NCBI GenBank assembly: GCA_028673005.1
Contig: CM054115.1
Location: 7,981,501-8,045,500, forward strand
DNA length: 64,000 nt
Source of the DNA: Tanypteryx hageni
Taxonomy: Eukaryota > Arthropoda > Insecta > Odonata > Petaluridae
Reading direction: 5' to 3'
Shown: piece by piece, positions 11,994 to 25,809 of the stretch
Position numbering within the stretch: position 1 is the first letter of the stretch
How the letters are laid out: the number at the start of each line of letters is the position of its first letter
Position numbers and translations under genes: made by a program
The notes under the pieces: generated by a model
Told to the model about the DNA's origin: nothing
The model's database searches: none
The model's input: the letters and a program-made list of their open reading frames with translations, nothing else

Positions 11994-14700
11994 TTAATGA
12001 GCATTCATTCTAAAGTCACACATTCCTCGGGTGTTATAGTTATGTTGGTCCCTATTAAGCTGTAGTTGTAGCAAGTCAGAATTTGCAACAACCAACAATA
12101 TTGTATTATACATATATATCGAAGGTAAAGTCATCAGTTTTAGATTTTTGACGTGGGTCCTACAACTGAAATATTTGTTGACCTGTACCAGAATCCTTAT
12201 AGCCCACTTCTGTAATTTGAACGAACGTGTTATGTGGGGGGAATGTCCCCAAGCAACAATACCGTACTTAATTCTACTGTAGATGAAGGCATAGTAGACT
12301 GACAAAGCAGTGTTGAGATTAGTCAACTTCATTAGCCTTCTAAGTAAGTAGCAGCCAGATGCAACATTGGTGCACAGTGAATAAATATGAGTTACCCAGT
12401 TCAGTGATTCATGAATGTGTACTCCAAGGATTTTAACAGCAGAGGAGGAGGGCAAGACTGATTGATCAATATGTAAAACTGCTGGATTTAGAATCTTTCT
12501 TTGATAGTGGTGAAATTGAATAAAGGATTATTTATTTAGATTGAGAATAACATTGTTAGGTTTACACCATTTAACCATCTCATTAATTTCAAGCTGAGCT
12601 TCATGGGTAACATCAAACTGATTTGATAGTAAATTGTTGGTGTCATCAGCATACATATACAGTTCACCATGATTAAATCTAGTAGGAAGGTCGTTGATGT
12701 ACAGCAAAAAGAGCAGAGGGCCTAGGGTGGATCCTTGTGGCACTCCTCTGGTCATCTTAAGATACTCAGAATGGTATATTTGACCTTCTGCAATCACTCT
12801 TACTGATTGCTTTCTATTAGTAAGAAAGCTTTTTATCCATTCATTAGCAGTCCCCGAGATACCATATAGTGCAAGTTTTTTTAAAAGAATGCAGTGATCA
12901 ACTGTGTCAAAAGCCTTTTTAAAGTCATAGAAAATGCCTATAGTGTTCATGTGCTTATCTAGGCTGTGTAAGGTTGAATTGAGAAATTTATAGATTGCCA
13001 TTTCAGTTGAATTCCCTTTCAAAAATCCATATTGATCAGGGGACAATACATTAAACTTAAGCAAGAATGATCTAATTCTATTGTGCATAACTAGTTCAAA
13101 AATTTTTGGAAAAAACCGATAGAACTGAAATTGGCCTATAATTTGTGACATCAGTTGGATCACCACCCTTCCAGACTGGTAGGACTTTAGCAGTTTTTAA
13201 CAAGTGAGGAAATACTCCTGAGTATAATGATGCATTCACCATATGGGTAATAGGTCGGACTATACAAGATGAGACCTCTCCCCTAATTAAGGAGCTGGAG
13301 ATATCATCATAGCCAGATGAGTGTTTAGCACTAACCTTACTAATTATGGCTGCGATTTCATTTTCATCTGTTGGTTGAAGAAAAATGGTATTATGGTACA
13401 AACGCTCGATGCATTGAGCCTTGTTACTGGTTTTTTGGGTGTTCGTGAGGGTATTAGTTATAGCATTAAGAAAATGATTATTCAAAATATTAGCAACAGA
13501 GGCAGGGTCTGATATTGTTTCCCCTGTGTTTTGTAAAATATTAATACTTGGGTATTGACTTTTACTTGACACAGACTGTTTAATTATATGCCAAGCAGCT
13601 TTAGTTTGATTAATTTGTCGTCTGATATAGTTGACATTACTAATTCTTTTAGCTTCAGCAATCCTTTTAGAATAGTGATTCTTACAGGAACGATAGTAAT
13701 TATGATAATCAGCTGAACAATGGAACTTTAAGTCACTATGTAGTTGTTTCAATTGTACTGACAGATATTTAATTTCGGGGGTTATTCAACAATTCTTTTT
13801 AGTACTCCTCATCCTTTTAACAGTACGTAGGGGATAGCACAAGTTAAAATAATCTAAGAAGGTATTAATGAAATTTTCAAACTTCCCCTCTACTTTCTCA
13901 GCTTGATATACACCTACCCACAACTAATGTTGAAGGAGTTGAATAAATTTATTTCTAGCTGAAAATGTGAAGGAACGTTTTCTCACATAGGCAGCACCAG
14001 AGGAGGTGTTTCTTTCATTTGAAAGGAGGGTTCCTACTTGGGCATAATGATCAGACAATTGTGTATGTATCACAGAACTATCTAAGACCGACAAATTGGA
14101 GAATATATTGTTGATTGTGGAGGCTGAATTATTACTTATCCTTGTGTACTCAAAAATAGTCTGTACCAAGTTATAACCCTTAAAAGTGTCTAGTAGCAGG
14201 CTTTTAGCATTGCTATTCTTGCTTAGATCCACATTAAAGTCACCACAGACAATAATATTATCATATTTACATACAATAGAGTCAAGAATACATACCAAAT
14301 TGTTAATAAAAATAGAAAAGTCACCATTAGGTGATCTATAAACACAAACAATGGCAACCTTACGATCACCTATAGTAGTCACAGTACCACAGCATTCTAA
14401 AATAATATCACTACAGAGATTTCCCTCAATTTTAAGCTCACCAACTTTTGTACCCTCTTTGATGAAGATCAACACACCACCATTTTTGGCACTAGACCTG
14501 CAATAGGCACTTGCAGTACAATAGCCTGAAATTTTAATACTAGGCAGTTCCAACTCATTCAGCCAGTGCTCAGATAGGCATATAACATGGGGGTCTAGAG
14601 ATCCCAACACCAGTTCAAGTTCATCAAGTTTGTGTCTTAGACATTGTATATTCAAATGAAAAACTTTTAGTTTACTAATAGCTTCAGATTTGGTAGGCAA
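11994..14700 (-). pseudogene. LINE ORF2: APE endonuclease and reverse transcriptase
   Basis: Endonuclease frame 14700-13924: FHLNIQCLRHKLDELE, ICLSEHWL, VCVYRSPNGDFS, GDFNVDLS and SDHYAQ, which are the APE motifs including the catalytic Glu, Asp and His. A linker frame (13752-13096) leads into the RT with NYRPISVLS. RT frame 13166-12528: [12 protein letters not shown] (motif A), GVPQGSTLGPLLFLLYINDL (motif B) and YMYADDT (catalytic YADD). The thumb/C-terminal frame 12455-11994 has SRIKYGIVAWG. Breaks occur near 13920-13760, 13130 and 12490. Its role is target cleavage and cDNA synthesis at the target. Confidence 0.88.
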
Positions 14701-14739
14701 TGCAATCTTGTTATCACTAGAAACCAGCCGAGAGTTTAG

Positions 14740-15693
14740 TCAAAAGGACTTACCATTCAAGTTTCCAGCCTTAGATCTAGTAGTTACACCTGTTATTTTG
14801 ATAACAGCGCCTTCACCGTTGATTACACTACTCTCGACACTTTTAGGTTTAATAAATTTATTCACTATTACACCTTGAGGCCACAGTGAGGAATTTTTTA
14901 GTTTATTAAAGTCAGCATAATCAATACCAATTTTAAAAGCTCCATTTACACTTTTTCCTTCAATTTTTTCGCAAGATTCACATATGACATTAAAATTACT
15001 TTTAACATGATTAGTTACGTCATCAGACGTGGACTCCTTGTCCAAGCGTCCTATATATACAGAAACAATACGTTTGGCTGCACGAAGACCTGTTGATTTT
15101 AGTTTATCTACTTCCCCATTACCAATAGTGAAGAAATTTCGTCTCTTCTTTTTGGCTTTAACGACAACAAACCCATCATCATCGTCAGAAATTACGGTGC
15201 TACACTGCTGGTCTAAAGGTAAGCCATTTATTATAGTGGACTTCTTCATTACCTCTGGACGCAATATTACGGGCGATTCCGAAGAATCATTCACTTTTGT
15301 GCTGTTGTTATGCTCCCGTTTGGAACGTAAGCCGGGATTTGTTGTACTAGGATTATCACAATTATAATCACGGTCATTTAAACTCGATTCAGTTGTCACC
15401 TTAGCACAGCTCACAGTCTTTTTGGGTTGTTTGTTGAAGTCAATATTTGATTTTAATCCACAGATTTCAGCTTTTAATTACGCAATATCAGCTGCCATTT
15501 TGGCAAGGACGTTTCCATCAGAAGATCTACACGATAAACATTTCCAAAAAAGGCAATCTGTGTCTGCGAGTGTTTTCAAACATAACTCATTCAAGCCAGT
15601 ACATTTATAATGATAAAAACTTTTACAAATTTCGCAGGGGAAGACTTTTCCGAGGTAACTAAAGGTTTTTTCATGCGTTGCACTCGGCGCCAT
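14740..15693 (-). pseudogene. LINE ORF1 (PHD-like finger, RRM-like)
   Basis: RNA-binding ORF1 of the LINE. The N-terminal frame (15693-15478) has a Cys/His array, CEICKSFYHYKCTG followed by CLFWKCLSC, which fits a PHD-like zinc finger with its usual Trp-x-Cys-x2-Cys ending. After a stop or frame change the second frame (15414-14740) is charged and Ser/Asn-rich, with a basic KKKRR stretch and an RRM-like strand, VSVYIGRLDKESTSDDVTNH. ORF1 proteins of this design package the LINE RNA. It ends 40 bases before the ORF2 start codon. Confidence 0.7.
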
Positions 15694-15700
15694 TTTAATG

Positions 15701-16484
15701 AAAAAAAAATTATTAATATTAATTGAATAACTGGCACATTTTGTTCAAATCGATTAATTTGAGTCAGGGGTACAATTAACCACGAAATAACTACACGCGA
15801 CTACGACCAAAGCAACACTGTAATTCTGAGTCGTTTAATTCTGCTTCAGGTGACGTCTCCACAGTAACGATACCAGCATTTAAATTCAAAAGCAATCTCT
15901 AGCCATGGTCAAGATATTGCATCGTAAATATCTTTGTTTATGAACAGTTTTGTAAACAGACCTCGCCTTATATCTCTCCGATACTTCAAACAGATATTTC
16001 CAAAGACTACTACCACTACGGAAAGACCGGAAACTTAATGCTATGAATCGATGCCCAGGTTTTCACCTAAGGCATTACGTAGTAATACCGGGAAAACTTG
16101 GACCTACGTGTTCACGATGGCTCTCGCTATCGTGACGTCACCACGGCTCTCGCGACGTCACCACTGCTCTCGGTATCGTGAGGTCAACACAGGATGTCCC
16201 TCACCACCTCGCCCTCCCGTTTTAATACGATAATCATAACAAATTCTCAAAATTGATGGATAGAAGAATTGGACTAAAATGAAAGAATGTTGAATTTCGT
16301 TTAATAAATCAAATTCATTTGCGTACAATACACATAGCGAGAGAAACATCGGACTTGCACGTTAAGAACGAATTTGTGGATCAACCAAAAATCTACGTTC
16401 AAGTGATTTTTCATTCTTTTCGACGTTCTTCGGTGAAAATCCCGTGTTCGTACGGAAATCATAAGCAATTTTAATATGCAAAAC
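15701..16484. other. No gene; short direct repeats near 16110-16185
   Basis: Non-coding as far as I can tell. Around 16110-16185 a motif like ctctcg.tatcgtgacgtcacca occurs three times in degenerate form. The frames on both strands look like chance. Confidence 0.4.
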
Positions 16485-16663
16485 ATGAGAATGCTGCACC
16501 CTTTCTTGTGCCATTCCAAGGAGAAGCTATGGTTAGAGGCAATGGAGTGGACTTCGTTGACCTGAGGCCGGTCTTGGACTCATGTAGGGCATCCCTAAAT
16601 GGTTCTGGTGTGTACTACACTGCCGAGGCTGCGGAGACGGTAGCGCGTTGGGTGTTTAAGCAT
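16485..16663 (+). pseudogene. LINE2 ORF1 C-terminus (part 1 of a split LINE)
   Basis: The frame reads VPFQGEAMVRGNGVDFVDL and ends ARWVFKH, then runs into the Polinton-type terminus at 16664. It resembles the SGNH/esterase-like C-terminus of ORF1 in CR1-type LINEs; the usual His region reads VYYT. The flank aagcat is repeated as gagcat (in reverse orientation) at 35390-35395. Joining across one copy of that duplication continues RWVFKH with ASVF and a stop, a natural ORF1 end. The rest of this LINE lies at 35389-33526 (minus) and 56346-57570 (plus). Confidence rests mainly on this continuity. Confidence 0.65.
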
Positions 16664-17134
16664 AGTAGGGTGATTTTAGCGGTTCTGGCACAGATCAAGG
16701 CCAAGCTAAAGGTCAAGGTCACCCTATTATGCAGTCAGAACACGTGTACTCAAGGACACCTGCAGCCAACTTCCGTCCTCCGACTTAAAGGCCGCAGCAC
16801 ATCTGGCCAACTCAAGTCTATGGCAAAACTCCAAGGACACTGTATTGCGCAGAATCGGCACGTGCACTCAATGCCGCAGCACACCTGGCAAACTCAAGAC
16901 CATGGCAAAACTCCAAGGACACTGCATTGCGCAGAATCGGCACGTGTGCTCAATGACGCAGCACACTTGGCCAACTCAAGGCTATGGCAAAACTCCAAGG
17001 ATACTGTATTGCGCAGTAAGGATACGGCTACTCGAGGCCACAGCTCAACTTAGCGGTTTTGGCACAGGTCAAGGCCAAGCTAAAGGTCAATGTCAACCTA
17101 TTATGCAGTCAGAACACGTGTAATCAAGATATTT
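16664..17134 (+). repeat. Polinton Q left terminus with 82-bp tandem repeats
   Basis: Begins agtagggtgattttagcgg, so it starts with the 5'-AG expected for Polinton ends, directly after aagcat. It has three parts: a 70-bp lead (ttagcggttctggcacag ... cagtcagaacacgtgt), three 82-bp tandem units (16809-17049), and a second direct copy of the lead ending aatcaagatattt. The same structure with six units is at 35396-36110. After undoing the inversion the two lie as inverted repeats at the two ends of one Polinton, so I call them its terminal inverted repeats. Confidence 0.75.
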
Positions 17135-17170
17135 AACGACTGAAATACGAAAAGAGCAATTTTTTTTGAT

Positions 17171-17242
17171 GTCCAAATAGCTCAGTGGGTAGAGCTGTGA
17201 CATTGAGATTCAAAGGTCCAGGATTCAAATCCCTGTTCGGAA
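17171..17242 (+). repeat. tRNA-like sequence in Polinton terminus
   Basis: D-arm tagctcagtgggtagagct and T-arm ccaggattcaaatccctg are well preserved, and the acceptor halves gtccaaa/ttcgga pair except one position. The anticodon stem does not pair, so this is not a working tRNA. Related copies sit in the Polinton terminal repeats near 32420-32468 and 53562-53635, both on the minus strand. Confidence 0.7.
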
Positions 17243-17394
17243 ATTTTTTTTTCAGAATTTACTAGAAATATGTAGACTTGCTTTTGTGAATATTAACACG
17301 GAAATGTGTAACATTCAAGGGGTGAAATAAAAAACATAGATATAGGTTAACTCAAGTATTTATTTTCATTTATTTACAATTTTAAATCACATTC

Positions 17395-17545
17395 TGTTCT
17401 TTTAAATAATGGACACCATCTCGAAAATTTGCAGTCCTATTCTTTTTGATCGTTACCTTTTTTCCCATGAATATATGCTCTCACCACATTTACAGCATAC
17501 GGTGACGTCCTCATAACCAGAAAAAATAAATCCAATATTAACCAT
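17395..17545 (-). pseudogene. BIR-like zinc domain remnant (Polinton Q side)
   Basis: Only the last 150 bases of the exonuclease/BIR-like gene survive here. The sequence is nearly identical to 46990-47160: a start NIGF, a C-x2-C pair, then a Trp followed by an A6 run where the frame breaks. Upstream it joins directly to the middle of the major capsid gene at 17545, so about 2.7 kb (capsid 3' half, protease and two further ORFs, present at 44.3-47.0 kb) are deleted in this copy. Confidence 0.75.
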
Positions 17546-18039
17546 GGTTAAATACGTACACATGCAATTTTCCGTAGAGCTCCACGACCCTACTGTTAGC
17601 AAATTTACCTTTTTTCATAACAAATCCTACATTTGAGTCATTTTCTTTATTGATATCCTCACCGCTATCGAGCAAACACCCATCGCAAGCTAAATGAGTC
17701 TTCGCCGCAACCGCGCCATAACTAAGGAGATTTTCGAAAATGCTACGAATGTGATAATTATCTTCCGAGGACGTAGCTTGCTTTCCATTTAAATAGACGC
17801 TGCATTTTGTTCCTTGACCCATTGTCTGATCCATCAGCTTTTACAAATTTCACCCTGATTTGTAAATTAAAACTCTTCAAAGTTTTACACGATTCTCCCA
17901 AATATTTCAAAACAAATTCGATGGTAAATTGATTGTCTAAGGATGAGATCGGTTTGTACGGAATGAGACGCTTGCCTAAAATATTCGTTTGCAAATGTGG
18001 CCTACTAAATATGTCGAGGGAGGATAACATGTGTTCCAT
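17545..18039 (-). pseudogene. Polinton major capsid protein, 5' part only
   Basis: Encodes the N-terminal part of the double jelly-roll major capsid protein (the F54H12.2-like family of animal genomes). It starts MEHMLSSLDIFSRP and is about 80% identical in protein to the copy at 43766. A deletion of roughly 60 bases relative to that copy shifts the frame after VKFVKADGS. The gene is cut at the large deletion at 17545, losing the second half. It cannot form capsid. Confidence 0.85.
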
Positions 18040-18476
18040 CTCGGTTATGAAGAAAATATGTCCGTATTGACGCGACGTCTCTTTCTCCTCGAATGAAGTT
18101 TTTTTGCGTTTGATGTTCCTTTTTATTAGCTTTGGTATTTTGCCTACGCGAAAACCCGATCTACTCATCTTTTTAATTTTTTCTTCCGCTTTTCTCTTCA
18201 AATTCGCTCCAGCCTCACCCAATCTATTACGCAATATATCCTTAATGGTCTCTTTCCCAAATCCGAGAGAATTTCGACCCCCGTACTGGCCACCTCCTTA
18301 CATACCGCTTTACGACCGCTTTGTATAAGTTGTTTAGCGAAACGAAAAATACCCTCGAGAAAGTTTCCTAATCCTCTACCTCTCTGCCCTCGATAACTGG
18401 CGCGGTAGACGGGACCTATTTCTCCTCCGCATTGATTGACGTAATACGTCGTATATCGATCCACGTCCGTTAACAT
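18040..18476 (-). pseudogene. Polinton pX/pVI-like small virion protein
   Basis: Small basic protein before the capsid gene: DVDRYTTYYVNQC at the N-terminus, then QRGRGLGNFLEGIFRF, a Gly-rich hydrophobic segment, and a Lys/Arg-rich C-terminus. The RGLG site resembles adenain-type cleavage sites, as in adenovirus pX and pVI precursors; this comparison is inference. Compared with 43359 it carries an extra block of about 13 residues after the first Cys. A frame change near 18230 breaks it. Confidence 0.6.
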
Positions 18477-18502
18477 CTCGAACGCTAATGATTGCTTTTT
18501 GG

Positions 18503-19953
18503 TTATTGTGGCACTTTTATAAAGTGTAAAACTAAAAGAGAAGTTGTAGCTCCACCGAAGAAATGATATGGTTTGCCGTCTTTTCCTGTGAGTAGTATTT
18601 CGACGTTCTCAATTTCTTTTTTCTCTAAGGGAAAATAGTAAACTGGATTGAAAAAATGGTGTCTTTCATCGTTTACGCTGACAATTCGCAAACATCTGCT
18701 GAGAGAATCACCGACCAATTGCGGCTTGATTAAATCCGTATAAACGAAAATATATCTCGTGTCAATACTGCGTGCGATGCCCCGCTTTTTCCTATATTCT
18801 CCTCCTTTGGTGACATCTATCGAATAATTTGGATTTTCAAATATGACAGTTTATTTTCTCAATCATTTCTCTTGAAGCATTACCCAAAAAATCCTTTTTT
18901 TCACAGACCTCATATAATACTCGCAAAAATTCCTCCAGAGACCTGTAAGATCCTGGGGGAAAATCCACACCCATGCCTTTCGGTAATATTTCGACGTGGA
19001 AACTTACGAGTTTATCCATAGCTTTTATCACCCTTTCACCAAAATCGATTTCACTCGATTTATTTGGTTCTAAAACCGAAGATTTTAATTCATCAGCAGA
19101 CCCGTAAGTGCCAGGAGGTGATCTAATCGATGAATTCTCTGGTATTTCGATGTGTACATTAGCAAATGTTTCTAAATTTTTCACATCTTCAGGTATGTCG
19201 ACGCATTTGTAGAGAAAATAGACGAGTTGCAAAATAATATCGTCAAAACGATTATTCAAATCTATAAAATTATACTGATGATATATTGCAACAACGATAC
19301 GTATTTTTTCTCAGGAGGTGCAATAAGAAATGAATCTGGTAGAATTTCAACATAGACGTCTATTAATTTGTCCATCTCCTTAATCACCTTCGTTCCTAAA
19401 GACATCCTTGTATTTAATTCAACATTCATCATTTATTTAGAATCTAAGACTAAATCCAATAACATATACGAGTCATTTTCATCACATTTCAACAAATTTC
19501 TTTTCTCATTAGCCGATAGCGATCGTAACATATCCTCTAACGAGTTGTAAGTTCCGGGATGGATCCTAACTGGTAAATCACCGGGAATCTCATTATGAAC
19601 TTTATCTTTAGGGCAAACCATATGTTCCTTCAATACATCCAAAGCACGTTTTCTTTTCTCAGTAGGTAACGAGTCTAGCATATGTTTCATAGATTTATAA
19701 TTCCTGGAGCTATCGTGGTCTGTGTATTATCTGCCATTTCGATATTGACCAGTCGTTTATCTCTATTCATTTCCTCCCTATGGATCCTGTTATCACGAAT
19801 CCTTGGATGCAAAAATTCGGCCAAACCCACTCTCCATTCACCGCTTCCTAAATCCACTTGTTGAGATAATTTCGTCCAAAAATGAGCTATAGTATTATCT
19901 TCGAAATACTCGCGAGAGCTGTCGCTAAGAAGGGTGAGATAGAACTCGTTCAT
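18503..19953 (-). pseudogene. Polinton penton/minor capsid protein
   Basis: Starts MNEFYLTLLSDSSREYF, the conserved N-terminus of Polinton/adintovirus minor capsid proteins, with GEWRVGLAEF soon after, and ends with a jelly-roll-like part: FVYTDLIKPQLVGDSLSR, then PVYYFPLEKKEIENVEI. Between these lie several repeats of a PPGTY/PPGSY-S-x-E motif. Stops divide it (after LVLDSK, near 19260 and near 18835), and the same stops appear in the copy at 41879. Start overlaps the end of the integrase chromodomain frame by ATGA. Confidence 0.75.
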
Positions 19954-21154
19954 TTTAAACGTCTTATCGTCGAAGCCATAATCCAAGAATTAAAGGAATG
20001 CGAATATCCTTTCCACTTGACGAAATATTCGAGACTGCGACCTTTTCCTCTACGCCTCAATATTTTATCTATTTTAAACTCGGTGGCCTCGGATACGATT
20101 GTTCGCTGTAGTTCTGGTTCGTAAAAGTATCCCTCGATACTCTCTCCGTTCATATCTTCCAACTCGTTCGTAGGAACAATTTTCCCCGTAACGATAGATT
20201 TAATTTTAAAAACTTCGTTCGCATAGTTAGGCGTATATTCTTTATCGAAAGGCATTCTCTCTTTGCTGATTCTAACTTAATCTCTCACAATAAATCTCGT
20301 CTTTCTTTTTTATTCCCCTCTCCAAGACGTGTCTCGACAAGTCTTTTCCCCACCTCGAGTGCATTTGAACAGTTTACTTGGGAAGGAGCTATTCCGATTG
20401 TAGAAGTAACGTCATCGTTGTATCCCTTCATAAGTTTCGGTAAGACGCTCACAATATCGTAAGTGGAATATTTGGTGAAATATTTGTACAATTTAGGCTA
20501 GAGCGTTCTATTAAATCTTTCCACAACCGAAGCTTTAACATCCGGATTGTGTGTGTAATAAAACTTTATATTTTCCTTTGTTAGAAATTCTTCAAATTTC
20601 CTATTCTTGAATTCGGTACCCTTATCGCTTTGGAATTTCAACGGTTGTCTACCACCTTGCTTAAATATTAACCTGAATGCCACCGCAATGACTTCCCCAG
20701 TCTTACTTCTAAGCGGAACTGCCCAAGCTTATTTAGAGATCAAATCGATTACGGTCAAAATATATTTATATTCATTATTGAATTTTTTCAAATTTCGCGT
20801 ATCGTTCAAATTGCATTGCCACGTTTTATCGATATACGAAACGTCGTAAAAGTTTCTTTGAAAATGTTTTCGTAACGGTCTATGCGACTTATACGCATCC
20901 TGCGAATCCAACCAATTTTGAACTTTACTTTTCGCTACCTTTTTATTCAAAGCTTTCCACAATTTATCCGCATTGGAAAAACCCGCAGGATTTGCAGGAT
21001 CACCGTAAATTCTTTCGATTACTTTATCGGGGTCCACGGCGTCTTTGGTTTTCGAACCCGAGATCCCCGACGCGGTAAGCTTCTTCCCCACTTTGATGTT
21101 ATTTTTTCGCTTAACGCCTCTGCACGGTTTAATCTCTCCATAATACCTTCCCAT
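19950..21154 (-). pseudogene. Polinton integrase (DDE core and chromodomain)
   Basis: Retroviral-type integrase of Polintons, inserting the element and giving 6-bp target duplications. Core blocks in broken frames: WQCNLNDTRNLKKFNNEYKY, then FQSDKGTEFKN (second Asp) and VVERFNRTL (catalytic Glu). A stop follows at about 20495. The C-terminal chromodomain (20255-19950) reads FKIDKILRRRGKGRSLEYF and WKGYSHSFNSW. The first catalytic Asp region and the frame are damaged. This is the only integrase core left; the copy at 41.6 kb has lost about 0.87 kb covering it. Confidence 0.85.
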
Positions 21155-21165
21155 GATTTATCTAA

Positions 21166-21470
21166 CGCTGCACAATCTAACTTTATGCGCTTGGTTAAAG
21201 ATTCCAAGGTCTTACCGGGGGTCTCTTCACCGCCTGTCTCCTAACTCTTTTTTCTTTCACGATCGGGAAACTAATGGGCTTTCTCTTCTATGCCGCAACG
21301 TTTAAATAAGTATCCAACGCACGTTTGTATAGATGCCATTTTTCTACTTCGCTCAGATCTTTCCTGTTTAAGACCTTTTGCATTTCTTCGTCTAATGTAG
21401 ATATACGTGCTTTCGATCGTTCTCTGTCGAGAACTTCGGGGTCGATGAGTAACATCTTCTTGAGACTCAT
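21166..21470 (-). pseudogene. Conserved small Polinton ORF 2
   Basis: Starts MSLKKMLLIDPEVLDRE and has RISTLDEEMQKVL and KWHLYKRALDTYL. I recognise it as one of the small ORFs that recur between ATPase and integrase or capsid genes in animal Polintons; function unknown. It is predicted helical and charged. The start overlaps the stop of the ORF before it (ATGA-type). A stop after NVAA shortens it relative to the copy at 41235. Confidence 0.65.
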
Positions 21471-21796
21471 TTGTTTATCAGACTGCCTATAATTCCGCTG
21501 AGAATGGAACCGATGAGCATTGGAAGGAAACCACCTTTCTGAATCAATAATGTCCGCTTCTGTTTCAAAAACCCTTTCTTATCGCCGAGCGCTCTTAGCG
21601 TTTTACAATGCTTCCTTAGATTTTTCTTTAAGGCAGGGCTTATTTTATGATTCCCTTTCAAAGTTTTCAAGCAGCACTCGCACAAGACTTTGATCACTTC
21701 TTCGTCTACGTTTTTCAAAATCGCGTTACGCAATTTAGGCTTGGCATTTTTCAAGACGTGTTGCAAATGCTTGTTATATCTTAACCTTTTTATCAT
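21467..21796 (-). CDS. Conserved small Polinton ORF 1 (GGFLP motif)
   Basis: Intact 109-codon frame. Basic, helical N-terminal two thirds (NAKPKLRNAILKNVDEEV, then KKNLRKHCKTLR) followed by QKGGFLPMLIGSILSGIIG, a Gly-rich hydrophobic tail that may insert in membranes or be cut by the protease at the Gly-Gly. About 93% identical to the ORF at 40912. Recurrent in Polintons; function unproven, core-protein-like by analogy. Confidence 0.7.
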   Translation of the reverse strand: MIKRLRYNKHLQHVLKNAKPKLRNAILKNVDEEVIKVLCECCLKTLKGNHKISPALKKNLRKHCKTLRALGDKKGFLKQKRTLLIQKGGFLPMLIGSILSGIIGSLINK

Positions 21797-22408
21797 CGAT
21801 CAGATGTGATGGCGCATATGCGGTGGTAATCTCATCTGGGAATATACACGTACTGAATTTCAAACGAATGTCCGTCTCCTGTGAAAGATCTAGGACCAAA
21901 TAACTGTACGGTTCTGATGTCACCTCCTTATATATCTTCACCAACTCGGACGATTGCTCCGGATACACCTGCCTCGTTTAATGATCGAACTGAAGTGTAA
22001 TGGTAGGGTTGCAAAAGGCGAGGATGTAATTGGAATTTAGAGATATGTTTCTCGACTGAGGACTCTGATAGAACACGTTTTGAGTTATAAGTATCACACA
22101 GATACTACTATGGTGGGAACCTCTCGTGAATAATGCACAAACTTGTTTAGTATATGCTTCATGCATCAAATCATCGATGACATATAGAGTCGGTATTCTT
22201 TTCTGGTTATCGAAAGAAGGAATTTGATTTTCAAACTCGATTCCCTCTATATCAGGCTCACTACCGGGGATGTAGCACCAAATTATACGATCTATATCAT
22301 CTTATACCAAATGCTGTAAATTTTCTAAAAACCTCAACACAAAAGTTGTTTTTCCGCAACAACTAAGACCGACACAGATACAGGTAAAGGAATGTTTCCA
22401 CCTCACCA
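21774..22408 (-). pseudogene. Polinton packaging ATPase (P copy)
   Basis: FtsK/HerA-type genome-packaging ATPase. Walker A reads GLSCCGKTTF (22360 region), Walker B reads TLYVIDDLMHEA (22190 region), followed by SVILITQ-type and QSRNISLN blocks seen as ICVILITQNVFYQSPQSRN. The start codon used at 40303 is not preserved here and several frame changes and a stop near 21970 break it. Protein identity to the other copy is only about 65% in this stretch, rising to near identity at its last 80 bases. Confidence 0.8.
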
Positions 22409-22451
22409 AAAAATTCTAACTGAGCAAATTTCCCCAAATTGTAACTTTTAT

Positions 22452-25218
<2,767 letters not shown>

Positions 25219-25233
25219 AATTTTTATCACCAT

Positions 25234-25645
25234 GAATGCTCGCTTGGAAAAACCGTTAACAGAAAGAGAACTACTTGTGCTCACTTTAGATAATCTCTAT
25301 CCATACTACCTTTCAAAAATTGCGCCACAGGAGATTAGTAGCTTCTCTCACCTTTTGCGTGTCGGTGGGGAGCTGGAAAGTTGACAAGAGCGATGTAAAT
25401 TATACCTCCTCCCGCCCCGTCCCGAGGAGATGGTGGAGCCCGAGTTTGGTTATGACCCGCTTCGATGCCGGACAAGGCCAAACCCAAAACCACCTTCGAG
25501 TGTAAGGGACGGCCGGGAGCTGTGCTGGAGGTGTGGTAAAATGGGGCACCTTTCTCGTGATTGCCGTTTACGTCGTGAACCAGCTGAACCGGAACGTCGC
25601 GCTAATGTAGCATCGTTGGATTTAAACGAGGAAGCGACCCCTTAA
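25234..25645 (+). pseudogene. gypsy gag C-terminal part with CCHC knuckle
   Basis: Starts in gag-like sequence (EKPLTERELLVLTLDNLYP, ISSFSHLLRVGGELE), interrupted by a stop near 25382, then continues to CWRCGKMGHLSRDC, a perfect C-x2-C-x4-H-x4-C nucleocapsid knuckle (25532-25573). Nucleocapsid binds element RNA. The capsid N-terminus is missing. Confidence 0.8.
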
Positions 25646-25809
25646 TGACGGGCATGAGGGGTCGCGGAGTTAGCCCGATAAGTGACGAGGGCGAGTGGCG
25701 AGAGTGGGTGGAAACGGTGAGAAAGTTCATGCACGCCGATGAGCGAGTAGGCTCCCTAAATAATAGAGACAACCGATTGTCTGTGTTAGTATAACTAGCC
25801 GGGAAAGAA

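Larger units (their letters stand above)
11640..15700 (-). mobile_element. Near full-length LINE (two ORFs, TAA-type tail)
   Basis: Non-LTR retrotransposon on the minus strand. ORF1 (15693-14740) with a PHD-like finger is followed by ORF2 (14700-11994) with an APE-type endonuclease and reverse transcriptase. The 3' end is marked by an (att)n/(taa)n run at 11649-11671, typical of LINE tails. Domain order and ORF1 type fit the Jockey/CR1 groups; I cannot fix the clade. Only a few frame breaks are present, so it is younger than most repeats in the window. Confidence 0.85.
18503..21860 (-). repeat. Near-identical block, copy 1 (inversion arm)
   Basis: From the last bases of the ATPase to the end of the penton gene this is almost identical to 40850-43331 in reverse orientation, apart from the integrase deletion there. 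For example a stretch of about 180 bases at 19368-19550 is the same as 42283-42465. Outside the block identity falls sharply (polymerase and ATPase on one side, pX and capsid on the other). It is the probable recombination or gene-conversion tract. Confidence 0.85.

Noticed and set aside
16508..17123. Two long open frames across the left Q terminus
   Set aside because: After the LINE ORF1 end at 16663 the frame runs into the 82-bp tandem array; the open frame is a by-product of the repeat unit, and the same happens at 35390-36029.
17171..17242. Functional tRNA gene
   Set aside because: The anticodon stem does not pair and all three copies lie at Polinton termini.
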